Source: CAYVSP01 sp964453655
GTDB lineage: Bacteria; Patescibacteriota; Saccharimonadia; Saccharimonadales; CAYVSP01
NCBI GenBank assembly: GCA_964453655.1
Contig: CAYVSP010000022.1
Location: 1 to 13,938, forward strand
Direction of reading: 5' to 3'
Length of the DNA stretch: 13,938 nt
Under the pieces are notes generated by a model, which saw nothing but the letters and a program-made list of their open reading frames with translations, was not told the origin of the DNA and ran no database searches. Shown here in pieces: positions 1-6,697 of this stretch (the first letter of the stretch is position 1; every line of letters starts with the position of its first letter). The position numbers were made by a program, and so were the translations under genes.

Positions 1-1166
1 GCTCCGCCAACCTTAATGACAGCAACTTTGCCAGACAGCGCCGCGCGCCGTTTCTCTAAGTTTTCCCTGTCATACTCACTGGTTGCAACTGCAATCTGGC
101 TATTGATCTGCGCAATGCGCTCTTTGACTTCTTTGGCAGCGCCACCGCCTTCAATTATGGTGGTGTTGTCTTTGTCGACAATAACTTTACGGGCATTGCC
201 AACCACATCTAGCTCAACATTTTCAAAGGTCATGCCTCGTTCTTCAGTAATGATCTGTCCACCGGTCAAAATAGCGATATCTTCCAGGATTTCCTTGCGG
301 CGATCGCCGAAGGCTGGTGCTTTAACGGCGATGGTATTGAAGACGCCCTTAAGCTTGTTAAGCACAAACGTGCCAAGCGCTTCACCTTCAACCTCTTCAG
401 CAATCAACACCAGGTCTTTTTTGCCGGCTTGGGCCAATTTTTCTAACAAAGGTAAGAATTCTTGTATGGAGCTGATTTTCTTATCAGTAATTACGACTGA
501 GGGCTTGTCGGCAACGGCTTCCATGCGGGCAGCATCTGTCACCATATAAGGGCTCACAAAACCACGGTCAAAGGTAAATCCTTCCACCACTTCACTTTCA
601 AGCGCTAAGCCCTGCCCTTCTTCAACGGTGACTACGCCGTCTTTGCCGACTTGGTCTATAACATCAGCAATCAGGTTGCCAATTTCCGGGTCACCGGCAC
701 TGATAGTAGCCACTTCGGCCACCCGTTGCTTGTTGCTCTTAATATCCTCGGAATGGTTATGTAATTTAGCCAGAACGTCTTGGGCGGCTGCTTCAAGTCC
801 TTTGCGTAGCTGCATCGGGTTGTGTCCCGCCGCAATCAAACGATTGGCTTCGTTCAAAATGTGATAGGTCAGGACTGTTACTGTAGTGGTGCCGTCACCG
901 GCTACATCATTCATTTTGGTGGCAGCTTGCTTGATAAGCTCAGCACCGACTTTATAACCCAGCGTCTCATCGTCAACATCAGCTAACTCAACGTCTTTGG
1001 CTACTGTTACACCATCGTGTGTAACCGTCGGGCTGCCATAGGATTTGCTTAAGACCACGTTGCGACCCTTAGGCCCCATGGTTGTCTTAACAGCATCATA
1101 TAATAATTGAGCGCCGCCTAGTACGCGCCGCCTGGCGTCATCATCGTAAAAAACTTTCTTGGCCAT
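1..1166 (-). CDS. groEL: Chaperonin GroEL (60 kDa), 3' end cut by the window edge
   Basis: ATP-driven cytosolic folding chamber that works with the GroES lid. I translated the minus strand from ATG 1164-1166; 388 codons are open to the left edge, so roughly the last 150 residues of a normal ~540-residue GroEL are missing. Family signatures are clear: TMGPKG near residue 29, the nucleotide-binding GDGTTT at about 90-95 (Asp91), NDVAGDGTTT context, VVEGFTFDRGFVSPYM in the intermediate/apical region, DKKIS and AEEVEGEAL in the apical domain, KAPAFGDRR, TTIIEGGG, and KVGGA at the cut end. It follows groES by 11 bases with an AAGGAG ribosome-binding site overlapping the groES stop, so the two are co-transcribed and heat-shock controlled through the upstream CIRCE. 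No internal stop or frameshift is seen in the visible part. Confidence 0.98.
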   Translation of the reverse strand, partial: MAKKVFYDDDARRRVLGGAQLLYDAVKTTMGPKGRNVVLSKSYGSPTVTHDGVTVAKDVELADVDDETLGYKVGAELIKQAATKMNDVAGDGTTTVTVLTYHILNEANRLIAAGHNPMQLRKGLEAAAQDVLAKLHNHSEDIKSNKQRVAEVATISAGDPEIGNLIADVIDQVGKDGVVTVEEGQGLALESEVVEGFTFDRGFVSPYMVTDAARMEAVADKPSVVITDKKISSIQEFLPLLEKLAQAGKKDLVLIAEEVEGEALGTFVLNKLKGVFNTIAVKAPAFGDRRKEILEDIAILTGGQIITEERGMTFENVELDVVGNARKVIVDKDNTTIIEGGGAAKEVKERIAQINSQIAVATSEYDRENLEKRRAALSGKVAVIKVGG

Positions 1167-1173
1167 GTAGTTA

Positions 1174-1179
1174 CTCCTT
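1174..1179 (-). promoter_or_regulatory. groEL ribosome-binding site
   Basis: AAGGAG on the minus strand, 7 bases before the groEL ATG and overlapping the groES stop codon. It fixes the groEL start and suggests translational coupling with groES. Seen directly. Confidence 0.85.
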
Positions 1180-1444
1180 ATTTAACGGTCGCTAAGATAT
1201 CTTCTTCTTTTATGAGAATATAATCTTCGCCTTCAACTTTTACTTCAGTGGTACTGTAGCCTTTATAAATAACGCGGTCGCCAACTTTGATTTGGCCAAC
1301 CTGCTTCCCGACTGCCAACACTTTAGCAACTTTCGGTTTTTCCTGAGCTTGATCGGGTAGATACAGACCGCTAGCGGTCTTGGTAGCCGCCTCTTCAGAT
1401 TGGGCTACAACGTAATCAGCGAGTGGTTGTATATTTAAAGCCAT
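1178..1444 (-). CDS. groES: Co-chaperonin GroES (10 kDa)
   Basis: Forms the heptameric lid of the GroEL chamber. At 88 residues it is slightly shorter than typical (~95) but covers the whole fold: IQPLADYVVA at the N-terminus, the mobile loop region around residues 16-32 (EEAATKTASGLYLPD, with the GLYLP core that contacts GroEL), the VLAVGK and VGDRVIYKGY strands, and the C-terminal DYILIKEEDILATV. The ATG at 1442-1444 is 6 bases after a strong GAGGAGG. It is the first gene of the groES-groEL operon; promoter and CIRCE lie just upstream. Confidence 0.98.
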   Translation of the reverse strand: MALNIQPLADYVVAQSEEAATKTASGLYLPDQAQEKPKVAKVLAVGKQVGQIKVGDRVIYKGYSTTEVKVEGEDYILIKEEDILATVK

Positions 1445-1450
1445 TGGCTT

Positions 1451-1457
1451 CCTCCTC
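1451..1457 (-). promoter_or_regulatory. groES ribosome-binding site
   Basis: GAGGAGG on the minus strand, 6 bases from the ATG. One of the few clear Shine-Dalgarno sequences in the window; this gene has a true 5' leader, unlike most neighbours. Confidence 0.9.
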
Positions 1458-1482
1458 TTAACTTCTTAACTTCAGGTTAGTG

Positions 1483-1509
1483 TTAGCACTTTAAGCATGA
1501 GAGTGCTAA
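1483..1509. promoter_or_regulatory. CIRCE operator (HrcA site) of groESL
   Basis: Inverted repeat TTAGCACTT - 9 bases - GAGTGCTAA. The established CIRCE consensus is TTAGCACTC-N9-GAGTGCTAA, so 17 of 18 arm positions match; one more base pair (G1482-C1510) extends the arms. It lies between the predicted transcription start (~1515) and the groES ATG, the usual position. The expected regulator HrcA is not in the window. Confidence 0.97.
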
Positions 1510-1521
1510 CTTGTAGCAGTA

Positions 1522-1551
1522 ATAGTAGCTGAAAACCTAAAACTCTGTCAA
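1522..1551 (-). promoter_or_regulatory. groESL promoter (sigma-70 type)
   Basis: Minus strand: perfect -35 TTGACA (1546-1551), 18-base spacer, -10 TACTAT (1522-1527, 4/6 match). The predicted start lies just upstream of CIRCE, so repressor binding would block early transcription. The -35 sits 14 bases past the stop of the preceding gene, with no terminator between. Confidence 0.8.
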
Positions 1552-1564
1552 GCCACATCAGCAC

Positions 1565-2335
1565 TTAGGCCGCACGAAGAGAATCTATAGGTGTGCCGTC
1601 TAATACATTGTTTGGCAAACGTACAAGCTGGCCAAAATCATAAGGTGTTCCTTCCTCAAAAAACTCCGTGGGAATACCATAAAGTATTCCGGCTGGAGCT
1701 AAAACTGAAAGCCCAACACGTGGAAGCGGTCCCTCTTCGTGCTCCTCGCTGCAGCCAAAAACTCCAAAGCTTTTCTTAAGGTGAGTTATTGGTTTAGTCG
1801 GCTGGTCCCATTGAAAATCAACTTCGGGTTCAACAGCTAAATTAGAACGATTGGCATGGCCAATAAAAATAATATGTGCGATGTTTGTATCTTTTAGGGC
1901 TGCATCAATAGTTTCTATGCTTGCGATTTCAATTTTTGTGTCTACACCACCGTTCGTTATCTGTTGAATTTGGTGCTGAATATTGCCGGCTGCCCGTAAA
2001 TGTTCATCTCGTTCTTCTTCAGAGACAAAATAATCGTAATGAATTAATGGTTCCTCAACTCCTTCCACTGTAGTCTCAACAATATTGACGCCGACATCTG
2101 AAACAAGAATCAAAACATCACTTCCAGTTGCATATTTGCCTGCTTCAGCGAGCTGTTTTACTTGCTGAGTAAGTTCAAGGTAACGTTTCTGAGCCGTTAA
2201 ATCTAAGTCATTATATGTTGGTTCAGGAAGCTCTGGTGCACCTTCAGATAAAAGCAAAGGTAACATTTCAAGAAAAGGGTCTGCCGAGACTTGAAGTGGT
2301 TCGCGTGATTCTTGAAAAGGAATAGATGGTTCCAT
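1565..2335 (-). CDS. Protein of unknown function; possible divergent caspase/CHAT-like fold
   Basis: 256 residues; I do not recognise the family with confidence. Residues 1-45 are acidic and proline-rich, 46-67 likely helical, and from about 72 there are alternating strands and helices: SDVLILVSD (72-80), TKIEIAS (133-139), AHIIFIGHANRSNL (153-166), FGVFGCSEEHEEG (190-202). A hydrophobic strand ending in G-His160, followed about 35 residues later by a strand ending in G-Cys195, resembles the His/Cys layout of clan CD proteins (caspases, CHAT, DUF4347), but the rest does not match anything I know. No signal peptide or membrane segment. The ATG is 7 bases after a TATAAT, implying a leaderless mRNA. 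It shares a 75-base divergent spacer with the amidinotransferase-fold gene. Confidence 0.85.
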   Translation of the reverse strand: MEPSIPFQESREPLQVSADPFLEMLPLLLSEGAPELPEPTYNDLDLTAQKRYLELTQQVKQLAEAGKYATGSDVLILVSDVGVNIVETTVEGVEEPLIHYDYFVSEEERDEHLRAAGNIQHQIQQITNGGVDTKIEIASIETIDAALKDTNIAHIIFIGHANRSNLAVEPEVDFQWDQPTKPITHLKKSFGVFGCSEEHEEGPLPRVGLSVLAPAGILYGIPTEFFEEGTPYDFGQLVRLPNNVLDGTPIDSLRAA

Positions 2336-2342
2336 TGGAAGT

Positions 2343-2371
2343 ATTATAGCACTTTTACACTTATTTTACAA
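2343..2371 (-). promoter_or_regulatory. Promoter of the unknown 256-residue gene, leaderless layout
   Basis: Minus strand: -35 TTGTAA (2366-2371), 17-base spacer, perfect -10 TATAAT (2343-2348). The ATG starts 7 bases after the -10, so transcription should begin at or 1-2 bases before the start codon. No Shine-Dalgarno sequence. Confidence 0.8.
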
Positions 2372-2374
2372 CCA

Positions 2375-2403
2375 TAAACACTAGCGCTTCTCCTTGTTAT
2401 AAT
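2375..2403 (+). promoter_or_regulatory. Promoter of the amidinotransferase-fold gene, leaderless layout
   Basis: -35-like TAAACA (2375-2380, 4/6), 17-base spacer, perfect -10 TATAAT (2398-2403), then 7 bases to ATG 2411. Its -35 lies 3 bases from the -35 of the divergent promoter, so the two are back to back. Confidence 0.78.
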
Positions 2404-2410
2404 ACTTCTT

Positions 2411-3208
2411 ATGTCAAAAACTATCCTGATGTGTGCTCCCACACATTTTGACATCGAATATGAAATAAACCCTTGGATGAACACCGCTAATCAGGTAGAC
2501 ACCAAGCTTGCTGCCCAACAATGGCAAAAACTATACAAAATTTACACTGAAACGCTTGGCTGGGACGTACAGCTTATTGAACCAGTCAAGAAACTGCCGG
2601 ATATGGTATTCACCGCCAATGGTGCGTTGGTAATTGATGGCAAAGTGGCTCTGCCTCGCTTTCGTTACCCACAGCGTCAGCCAGAAACTGAGTGTTTCCG
2701 CAAATGGTTCGATAGTGCCGGCTACAAAGAAATTTTAATGCCTGTCCATGATTTTGAAGGCGAAGGCGACGCGTTGGTATGGAATGACATTATCTTCGGC
2801 GGATATGGTTTCAGGAGTGACATTCAAAGCCATCATGAGCTTAGTGACTTTTTCGGCAAACGTATTATTGATATCCACTTAGTTGATGAGCGGTTTTATC
2901 ATCTGGATACTTGCCTAACTATTGTCAGCTCAGACACTGTGGCCTTATGGCCTAAAGCCTTTAGCGAAGAATCGCTCAAGAAAATTCACGAAATTGTACC
3001 GAATGTTATTGAGGCAACGGACTACGATGCACTAGTTTACGGCTTAAATGCCATGAGCGACGGCCAGAATATCGTCTTACCCGAAGGCACTAACACGCTT
3101 ATTCGTGCCTATCGCAATCGCGGCATGACCGTCTACCCCACCCCCATCACCGAATATCAGAAATCTGGCGGTGGGGTAAAGTGTTTAACTCTAGAACTAC
3201 GTAGTTAA
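2411..3208 (+). CDS. Amidinotransferase-fold hydrolase (DDAH / arginine deiminase-like)
   Basis: Guanidine-group-modifying enzyme of the pentein superfamily; such enzymes hydrolyse arginine or methylated arginines through a covalent Cys intermediate. 265 residues, a normal length for DDAH-like members. Visible motifs: MCAPTHF at the N-terminus, PDMVFTANGALV (63-74, substrate-binding Asp64), EGEGDAL (116-122), GGYGFRS (130-136), catalytic His in FYHLDTC (His164, Asp166), and nucleophile Cys258 in GGGVKCLTLEL near the C-terminus. All catalytic positions are present, so it is probably active. Exact substrate (arginine, dimethylarginine, agmatine or another guanidine) cannot be decided. Cytosolic; no signal peptide. 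Its stop codon overlaps the end of the convergent murE-like gene by 12 bases. Confidence 0.93.
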   Translation: MSKTILMCAPTHFDIEYEINPWMNTANQVDTKLAAQQWQKLYKIYTETLGWDVQLIEPVKKLPDMVFTANGALVIDGKVALPRFRYPQRQPETECFRKWFDSAGYKEILMPVHDFEGEGDALVWNDIIFGGYGFRSDIQSHHELSDFFGKRIIDIHLVDERFYHLDTCLTIVSSDTVALWPKAFSEESLKKIHEIVPNVIEATDYDALVYGLNAMSDGQNIVLPEGTNTLIRAYRNRGMTVYPTPITEYQKSGGGVKCLTLELRS

Positions 3209-4501
3209 TAGCTTTTTTAGTTCTTGCTTAGCGATGCTAGTCTCGTCCCACGGATGTTCACCTTGGGCGTCTTCTTGAGTTTTTTCGTGCCCTTTACCAA
3301 GTAGCAGCACCATGTCGTCCTTATTGGCTTGATTAAAGGCGAACTTAATGGCTTCGGTTCGGTCGTGAATTAAGAACAGATCCTTATCGCGCACCTTGCC
3401 AGCTTTTTCTACACCAACCGCCATGTCATTCATAATTTGTTCGGGATTTTCTTGACGATCGTCTTCTTGAGTCAGAATAACTTCATCAGCATACTTACCG
3501 GCAATCTCACCTTGCAGCGGCCTTTTTCCCTTATCGCCGCCGCCTAGACTGCCAAAAAGCGCAATGATTTTGCCCTTTACCATTGGCCGCACATCAGAAA
3601 AAAGTTTTTCAAAGCTATCTGGCGTATGGGCATAATCGACAATGACATCGAAGTCCTGCCCCTCGTCAATCTTGGTCATCCGGCCCTCAACACCCTCCAG
3701 AGCAGCAATACCTTGTTCTATCTGCTGCCTGTTTAGGCCCACAGCTCGCCCGACGGCCACAGCGGCGAGCGAATTTGATACGTTAAAGCTGCCCGGCAAT
3801 TGGCAAGTTATATTATAAGTTTCATCATTTGCCTTGGCGGTGTAGCTGACTTTGTCCGGCAAAAGCCGTACATCAGTTGCTTGAATATTACCCTTCCCCA
3901 CTCCATAAGTGATTGGTTTTGCAATGGCCTTAGCAAAAGCGTTAGCATTGGGATCTTCGGCGTTAATAATGCCAACCCTCAAGCCGTTCTTATTACGATT
4001 AGTTAGTCTGAACAGTTTGACTTTAGCCGCCAAATAGCGGTCAAACGTACCATGAAACTGCAAATGTTCATGAGTAATATTAGTCATGACGGCTACAGAA
4101 TACGGCACCCCCCACACCCTGTTTTGTGCCAACGCATGACTAGTCGTTTCCAGCACCAGCCACTCGATCTTCTGTGATTTGAACCATTTGAGCCGCTGCA
4201 TCAGTTCCGGCACGGTAACATTGGTCATGTGATGCATCTGCGGCCGGATGTCTTCGCCCACGCCATAAGCTACTGTAGTGTTTAGGCCGACCTTGTAGCC
4301 AGCTTCATGAAGCATTCGATGAACTAAAAAGCAGGTACTGGTCTTACCATTAGTACCGGTCACGCCGATAACTTTCAGGTTGCGGGCCGGAAAACCATTT
4401 AAGGTATTGAACAGTACCGCTTCAGCCAGATGGCCATAAGGTTCAATTTTAGGAAAAAGACTTTTAGGAATAAACTTCTTGGCGACCGTTCTAAAACCCA
4501 T
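3197..4501 (-). CDS. murE: MurE-type Mur ligase lacking the N-terminal UDP-binding domain
   Basis: Mur ligases add an amino acid to the UDP-MurNAc peptide using ATP; MurE adds the third residue (meso-DAP or Lys). 434 residues against ~490 in typical MurE. The central domain starts almost at once: P-loop TGTNGKTS (48-55, Lys53), ETTSHAL (118-124), NITHEHLQFHGT, Lys160 in YLAAKVKLF (the carbamylated-Lys position), IVDYAHTPDS (287-296), FGSLGGGDKGKR (316-327), GKGHE (402-406). The usual DNPR specificity motif reads EDDR (346-349): the Arg that contacts DAP is kept, the rest is altered. Preceded by only ~40 residues instead of the usual ~90-residue domain. A MurT-like or other Mur paralogue is less likely. 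ATG 4499-4501 is 7 bases from a TATACT -10. Confidence 0.85.
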   Translation of the reverse strand: MGFRTVAKKFIPKSLFPKIEPYGHLAEAVLFNTLNGFPARNLKVIGVTGTNGKTSTCFLVHRMLHEAGYKVGLNTTVAYGVGEDIRPQMHHMTNVTVPELMQRLKWFKSQKIEWLVLETTSHALAQNRVWGVPYSVAVMTNITHEHLQFHGTFDRYLAAKVKLFRLTNRNKNGLRVGIINAEDPNANAFAKAIAKPITYGVGKGNIQATDVRLLPDKVSYTAKANDETYNITCQLPGSFNVSNSLAAVAVGRAVGLNRQQIEQGIAALEGVEGRMTKIDEGQDFDVIVDYAHTPDSFEKLFSDVRPMVKGKIIALFGSLGGGDKGKRPLQGEIAGKYADEVILTQEDDRQENPEQIMNDMAVGVEKAGKVRDKDLFLIHDRTEAIKFAFNQANKDDMVLLLGKGHEKTQEDAQGEHPWDETSIAKQELKKLLTT

Positions 4502-4508
4502 GGACTCA

Positions 4509-4516
4509 AGTATACT
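4509..4516. promoter_or_regulatory. Shared palindromic -10 element for murE and tsaD
   Basis: The palindrome AGTATACT contains TATACT on both strands (4511-4516 plus; 4514-4509 minus). From it, murE's ATG lies 7 bases away on one side and tsaD's GTG 9 bases away on the other. No convincing -35 is seen for either direction. The whole divergent spacer is 24 bases. Confidence 0.7.
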
Positions 4517-4525
4517 GTTTCTGTC

Positions 4526-5587
4526 GTGAAAATTTTAGGGATTGAGACTAGTTGCGATGAGACTGCTGCAGCCGTAGTTGAGAACGGTAAGCGGTTGCTT
4601 TCGAACGTAGTGCTCTCAAGTATGGATTTGCATAAAGCCTACGGTGGTGTAGTGCCGGAAATTGCCGCCCGCAGTCACATTGAAGCCATCATGCCCGTTA
4701 TTGAGCAGGCTCTGGTGCAAGCTAAATGCAGCTGGAATGACATTGATGGTATAGCCGTAACATACGGTGCTGGGCTTGGCGGTTCGCTGTTAATTGGTGT
4801 TTTGACAGCTCGTACGCTGGCGATTATTAAGAAAAAACCGCTCTATGCGATTAACCACGTAGAAGGCCACATCTATGTAAACTTCCTAACCAAAACTACG
4901 CTAAAGGATTACGTACTACCTGAAGAACACCCTAAGTTCCCAATGCTTGGCCTGATTGTTTCTGGAGGTCATTCTCAGTTGGTCATCTGGTACGACCACT
5001 TTAAGTACAAATTGCTCGGACAAACCCATGATGATGCCATCGGTGAAGCGTTTGATAAGGTTGCTAAAATTACTGGCCTACCCTACCCTGGCGGCCCGTC
5101 TATTGAGCAAGCCGCCAAGAAAGGCGATCCGTTTGCATTCAGTTTTCCCAAAGCAAAACTCGCCGGCAAGTATGACTTCAGTTTCTCAGGCGTGAAAACT
5201 GCTGTTCTAAGGGCTGCACAGGGCTTAGTCGGTGAAGATTTCACGTTTCCCTCTTCAAAGCTGCCAGAGCGGCTCTCAGCGCGTCAGAAGGCCGACTTGT
5301 GTGCCAGTTTCCAGCGTGTAGCCATGGAAACCGTGGTAGATAAGACAGTACTGGCTTATGAAGAATTCCAGCCCAAAAGCGTGGTTATCGGAGGTGGCGT
5401 CGCCAGTAGCACAGCTTTGCGTGAAGAATTATCAAAGCGCTTGCCCCTACCCATATCTTATACCGATAAAAAGCTCTGCACTGATAATGGCGCCATGGTT
5501 GCCACTCTTGGCTCTTTAAAAGCTAAGCTAAAACAACCAGCCGCCGACCCCTACTCTCTCGAAATCGCCCCAAATTTATCTATGTAG
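4526..5587 (+). CDS. tsaD: tRNA N6-adenosine threonylcarbamoyltransferase TsaD
   Basis: Transfers the threonylcarbamoyl group to A37 of ANN-decoding tRNAs (t6A), normally with TsaB and TsaE. I place the start at GTG 4526, giving 353 residues beginning MKILGIETSCDET, the canonical N-terminus; the in-frame ATG at 4430 would add 32 unrelated residues lying antisense to murE. Motifs (numbered from the GTG): ETSCDET (7-13), GGVVPEIAARSH (40-51), metal-binding HVEGH (111-115), SGGHSQL (146-152), FSFSGVKTAV, GGGVASS, and the metal ligand Asp320 in CTDNGAM. His111, His115 and a C-terminal Asp are the known iron ligands. Its stop is 2 bases from the stop of the convergent phosphoribosyltransferase-like gene, leaving no room for a terminator. 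Confidence 0.97.
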   Translation: MKILGIETSCDETAAAVVENGKRLLSNVVLSSMDLHKAYGGVVPEIAARSHIEAIMPVIEQALVQAKCSWNDIDGIAVTYGAGLGGSLLIGVLTARTLAIIKKKPLYAINHVEGHIYVNFLTKTTLKDYVLPEEHPKFPMLGLIVSGGHSQLVIWYDHFKYKLLGQTHDDAIGEAFDKVAKITGLPYPGGPSIEQAAKKGDPFAFSFPKAKLAGKYDFSFSGVKTAVLRAAQGLVGEDFTFPSSKLPERLSARQKADLCASFQRVAMETVVDKTVLAYEEFQPKSVVIGGGVASSTALREELSKRLPLPISYTDKKLCTDNGAMVATLGSLKAKLKQPAADPYSLEIAPNLSM

Positions 5588-5589
5588 GC

Positions 5590-6396
5590 TTATTTAATAT
5601 ATCCGCGCTTTCTTGCTTCAACAGCCATGTAATGGCCCACCATCTTCATATCTTTAATTAACGCTCTGCTGGCTTGCCCTGCGTTCCAAACCACTTCCCT
5701 AAGTTCTTTGTAGTCGGATTGCACACTATTTTCCCTTATAATAGGCAATTCATCATCAGGTAAAAGCCAGGCGTATGGATCGCCAAATCTGCCCCAAATA
5801 CAGTTTACGTCTTTAAAGCCTGCTCTTTTTAGTAGAGCCTCAGTAGTTTTAAGAGTATGTCCACTATTAGCAAATTCATCAAAAACAGCTACATTATCAA
5901 AGCCATATTTACTTCCCACTTCTTGGAGTTTTGATACTTCTTTTTCATCTGCGCTATGTCGAATTTCGTCTGACGCAGAGGGACCAAAACGACGATCGCT
6001 CGAATCAATAACTTTAAAGGCTGGAGCTGGTTCATCCGGGTAAGCTTCTCGCCAGAATTGTTTAATTGCAAAAGCGTACGGTACGGCTCTGGTGGCTGTA
6101 ATGAAGATAACCTTTGGGGGCTGGTTAATATCTTCCAGGTCTTCTCGTTGTGCATTAGCACGCATAACTCCATCATGCAGATGAAGTGCTGCTTCAGTTA
6201 ATGAGTTTTCCCAAAAGTCGATATATTCATCCCCCTCTTCAGTACCGTTAGGATAACGTGTGTAATTGTGAAATATATAGCCGCCTTCACCAGTGAGGCT
6301 TCTAAGCTTCCAATCTTCACCACCGCGAGCACCTCTATTGAGGTAACTAGATTCATAGTCTATGTTGTGTTCGCTCTCCAACAAAGGAATATTCAT
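5590..6396 (-). CDS. Phosphoribosyltransferase-like protein (type I PRTase fold), substrate unknown
   Basis: 268 residues. The recognisable part is the PRPP-binding loop, VAVFDEFANSGHTL (169-182): hydrophobic strand, Asp173-Glu174, then the Ser-Gly-x-Thr turn, as in type I phosphoribosyltransferases. Upstream, KVIFITATRAVPYAFAI (95-111) fits the first strand and helix of that fold, and FKVIDSS (127-133) a second strand. The N-terminal ~90 residues (Trp/Tyr/Asp/Glu-rich) and the C-terminal ~60 (PDDELP, VWNAGQASRAL) match nothing I know. The base or other acceptor is therefore undetermined; nucleotide salvage is a guess. Soluble, no signal peptide. It has a perfect consensus promoter and a leaderless start; convergent with tsaD. 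Confidence 0.85.
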   Translation of the reverse strand: MNIPLLESEHNIDYESSYLNRGARGGEDWKLRSLTGEGGYIFHNYTRYPNGTEEGDEYIDFWENSLTEAALHLHDGVMRANAQREDLEDINQPPKVIFITATRAVPYAFAIKQFWREAYPDEPAPAFKVIDSSDRRFGPSASDEIRHSADEKEVSKLQEVGSKYGFDNVAVFDEFANSGHTLKTTEALLKRAGFKDVNCIWGRFGDPYAWLLPDDELPIIRENSVQSDYKELREVVWNAGQASRALIKDMKMVGHYMAVEARKRGYIK

Positions 6397-6404
6397 ATAA
6401 TGAT

Positions 6405-6433
6405 ATTATAGTAAATATTTAGTGTTTTGTCAA
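6405..6433 (-). promoter_or_regulatory. Perfect sigma-70 consensus promoter of the PRTase-like gene
   Basis: Minus strand: TTGACA (6428-6433), exactly 17 bases, TATAAT (6405-6410). The ATG is 8 bases after the -10, so the mRNA should be leaderless or have a leader of 1-2 bases. Confidence 0.9.
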
Positions 6434-6520
6434 TCCACTCACCAGTGGTAGAAGCTCCATAATCCGATTACCGATTACTCCGCTCTGCTCTGGTGGCGAA
6501 CAAGTTCTCTACCCCTGTTG

Positions 6521-6529
6521 TGGTATAAT
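6521..6529 (+). promoter_or_regulatory. Extended -10 promoter for the valS leader
   Basis: TGGTATAAT: perfect TATAAT (6524-6529) with the TGn extension. No good -35 at 16-18 bases, which extended -10 promoters can lack. It would give a leader of about 175 bases before valS. Confidence 0.7.
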
Positions 6530-6558
6530 GGTTATGCAAAAACAAACATGTGAGGACT

Positions 6559-6578
6559 ATCCGGCTAGCTAACCGGAT
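6559..6578 (+). other. Hairpin in the valS leader
   Basis: ATCCGG (6559-6564) pairs with CCGGAT (6573-6578), loop CTAGCTAA. No T-run follows, so it is not a standard terminator. It overlaps the end of the 13-codon frame at 6534-6572. Confidence 0.6.
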
Positions 6579-6634
6579 CGCACCAAAAATAAATCAGATG
6601 TCTTTAATTTGAGCATTAAATGGAGGGTTTTCAG

Positions 6635-6697
6635 GTGAAAACTCTTGAGATTAGTTCTCAATTTCACATGAAATCTACCCCTGTTTTGTGGTTTTAA
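6635..6697 (+). CDS. Possible 20-residue upstream ORF in the valS leader
   Basis: GTG start at 6635 with GGAGGG (6622-6627) 7 bases before it, a stronger Shine-Dalgarno sequence than valS has. It encodes MKTLEISSQFHMKSTPVLWF and stops with TAA at 6695, 12 bases before the first valS ATG. The start codon lies in the 5' arm of a hairpin (GTGAAA 6635-6640 with TTTCAC 6662-6667; TTGAGA 6645-6650 with TCTCAA 6656-6661). There is only one internal Val codon, so classical valine attenuation is not supported. It could be a leader peptide, or chance in a short region. Confidence 0.35.
   Translation: MKTLEISSQFHMKSTPVLWF

Larger units (their letters stand above)
6508..6692 (+). repeat. Direct repeat pair in the valS leader
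   Basis: TCTACCCCTGTTGTGGT (6508-6524) recurs as TCTACCCCTGTTTTGTGGT (6674-6692), identical except for two extra T. The spacing is 166 bases. Each copy runs directly into a -10-like hexamer (TATAAT 6524-6529; TTTAAT 6693-6698), suggesting a duplicated promoter segment or a repeated binding site. Confidence 0.75.

Noticed and set aside
16..864. Plus-strand open frames across the groEL region
   Set aside because: They lie antisense to a clear groEL coding frame with full family motifs; no protein-like features.
3134..3178. 9-bp inverted repeat TACCCCACC / GGTGGGGTA inside the amidinotransferase-fold gene
   Set aside because: It lies within conserved coding sequence around the nucleophile region with a 27-base spacer; most likely a by-product of Pro and Gly codons.
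3191..3216. Terminator at the end of the amidinotransferase-fold gene (AACTACGTAGTT then T6)
   Set aside because: The palindrome has no usable loop and would form only a weak 4-bp AT-rich stem, so I do not call it a terminator.
4430..4525. Upstream ATG extension of tsaD (32 extra residues)
   Set aside because: Antisense to the start of murE, unrelated to TsaD family, and upstream of the only -10 element; GTG 4526 gives the canonical N-terminus.
6521..6596. tRNA-like segment (GGTATAATGGTTA and a later CACCA)
   Set aside because: No matching acceptor stem, anticodon arm or T-arm; the GGTATAATGG is better explained as an extended -10 promoter.
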